A DNA stretch of 64,000 nt from Danio rerio. Lineage: Eukaryota; Chordata; Actinopteri; Cypriniformes; Danionidae. Below the pieces are notes generated by a model. It was not told the origin of the DNA, did not search any database, and saw only the letters and a list, made by a program, of their open reading frames with translations. Each line of letters begins with the position of its first letter. The stretch's first letter is position 1. Below, one piece after another: positions 63,035 to 64,000 of the stretch. The DNA lies in assembly GCF_049306965.1 (NCBI RefSeq), contig NC_133183.1, forward strand, positions 18,300,001-18,364,000, read 5' to 3'. A program made the translations under genes and the position numbers.

Positions 63035-63092
63035 TACTCTCTGAAGATAACCTGCTCCGGAGCAGGTTATGTTCAGAGAGTAAGTTGCTATG
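63035..63092. repeat. Near-perfect hairpin
   Basis: AGCAACTTACTCTCTGAA and TTCAGAGAGTAAGTTGCT are reverse complements, as are ATAACCTGCTCC and GGAGCAGGTTAT at the centre, with almost no loop. The unit GGCTGTTCCAGAAAGCAGG at 62908 belongs to the same repeat family. Confidence 0.8.
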
Positions 63093-63461
63093 TTTTAGAG
63101 TTTGTCTGTTTTAGAGAGTTTACTGAGCATTGCGTGCTCTTTTGATGAGAATATTTATGGATGTGGACACACAGATACAAGTTTTTTCGTTGTGAGAGGG
63201 TTAAGTGCATAGTTTTTTTCTTAACCAAATTCATAATGTTAATGTATTTAACAAACCTTTTTGAAATCAAATGTGACAAACCGCGGGTCTGCGCTTATCA
63301 TAAAAAACAGTCAGTGCAGCTCTTTGTATTTGCGTCAGGGCATTTTAGGCAACTGTACAATGTGCCAGTATGACCACCTGTACAGTATGCCTGGCACTGA
63401 ACTGTTTTTTACACTTTTGTACAGTTCCTTGGTCATACATTACTACGTATCATTACACAGA

Positions 63462-63560
63462 TGATACAGAGCACGGGAATAGCGTAGTGGACAGTGCGTC
63501 GATAATGAACAACAGAGCGCACAACGGAGTGAGTTCGAATCTCACTTACAGATCTTGAGT
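63462..63560 (+). mobile_element. tRNA-like SINE head
   Basis: It has an A-box-like segment TAGCGTAGTGGACAGTGCG and a B-box-like segment GAGTTCGAATCTCAC at tRNA-like spacing, with no proper acceptor stem pairing and no CCA. I read it as a tRNA-derived SINE head rather than a tRNA gene. Confidence 0.5.
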
Positions 63561-64000
63561 TTTTTCTCTCCTTCTGCACCCTCACATTTTTCTGTATAAT
63601 ATTATAAGTGGCAGCTTTGTCTTTTGTAGGAAAATATATCTATAATTTAAGATGTAGGACGTCGTTCTTATATATATATACACATTCACGCACACACCTA
63701 CATTTTTTAATATAATATTTTTTTCAGGGTTTCTAAATGCTATTGTGTGCATTAATTGCAGCCGATTTTAAAGCTCCATCAGTCACTAAAGGACACTGAT
63801 AATATAAAATTTGTCCAAAGTATAAATGTGCAGGTACAACATAATTTTCTATCCTTAATCTTTTGGTGTTTCAACTATTAAACTCATTACTTCTTCCACT
63901 TACCAGCTCATCACACACCCCACCTCATCACTATGTTGAGGCTAAATGGCTGATTTTCAGGAAGTAATGATTCAAGTGTATAATACAAATATAGTAAAAA

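Larger units (their letters stand above)
62300..64000. other. Right-end region
   Basis: Apart from the unidentified ORF at 62502, the hairpin at 63035 and the SINE head at 63462, this is AT-rich sequence with short ORFs only. No calreticulin exon 1 or 2 was found here. Confidence 0.6.

Noticed and set aside
63462-63560. Functional tRNA gene
   Set aside because: A and B boxes are present but no convincing acceptor stem; a SINE head is more likely.

Overview
The window looks like zebrafish (Danio rerio) or a very close cyprinid. The DNA is AT-rich, with long repeat-filled introns, DANA-type tRNA SINEs, a 5S-rRNA-derived SINE3, Tc1-like transposons and many short hAT, PIF/Harbinger and piggyBac-type elements. 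All identifiable host genes lie on the minus strand, so transcription runs from high to low coordinates.

Layout, left to right. (1) Positions 238-39548 hold eps15, the clathrin-coated-pit endocytic adaptor. I could place 26 coding exons with consistent splice phases (3,150 nt, 1,049 residues). They run from the start codon at 39548 through three EH domains, a coiled coil, about 16 DPF motifs and a C-terminal ubiquitin-interacting exon with its stop at 238-240. (2) Positions 41199-43598 hold a three-exon gene of unknown function encoding a 406-residue protein of alternating Lys/Arg blocks and Glu-rich blocks in tandem modules. (3) Positions 46130-51508 hold a calreticulin-family gene that is a pseudogene here. 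Exons 3-9 are recognisable, exons 1-2 are absent, exon 4 is 1 nt short, exon 8 is 7 nt short, and the KDEL-stop sequence is out of frame. (4) Positions 51514 to about 59785 hold a second, much reduced copy of the eps15 plus Lys/Glu-gene block in the same order and orientation, with large internal deletions and broken genes. (5) Positions about 59785-64000 are mostly repeats: a Tc1-like transposon fragment, an unidentified ORF, a near-perfect hairpin and a tRNA-like SINE head.

The most informative point is the junction at 51508/51514, where the intron just upstream of calreticulin exon 3 is fused directly to the last eps15 exon. This is what a tandem duplication of a unit running from eps15 exon 26 to calreticulin intron 2 would leave. 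On that model the intact eps15 is the left copy, the intact calreticulin gene should lie beyond the right edge of the window, and the truncated calreticulin and truncated eps15 in the middle are decaying by-products. EPS15 also neighbours a calreticulin gene (CALR4/CALR4P) in mammals, so the pair is probably an old vertebrate synteny.

eps15 and calreticulin are not known to work in one pathway. EPS15 acts in endocytosis at the plasma membrane, and calreticulin acts as a chaperone in the ER lumen. I found no operon-like logic, CRISPR array or bacterial-type system. What is unusual here is genome rearrangement and a rapidly changing Lys/Glu repeat gene.
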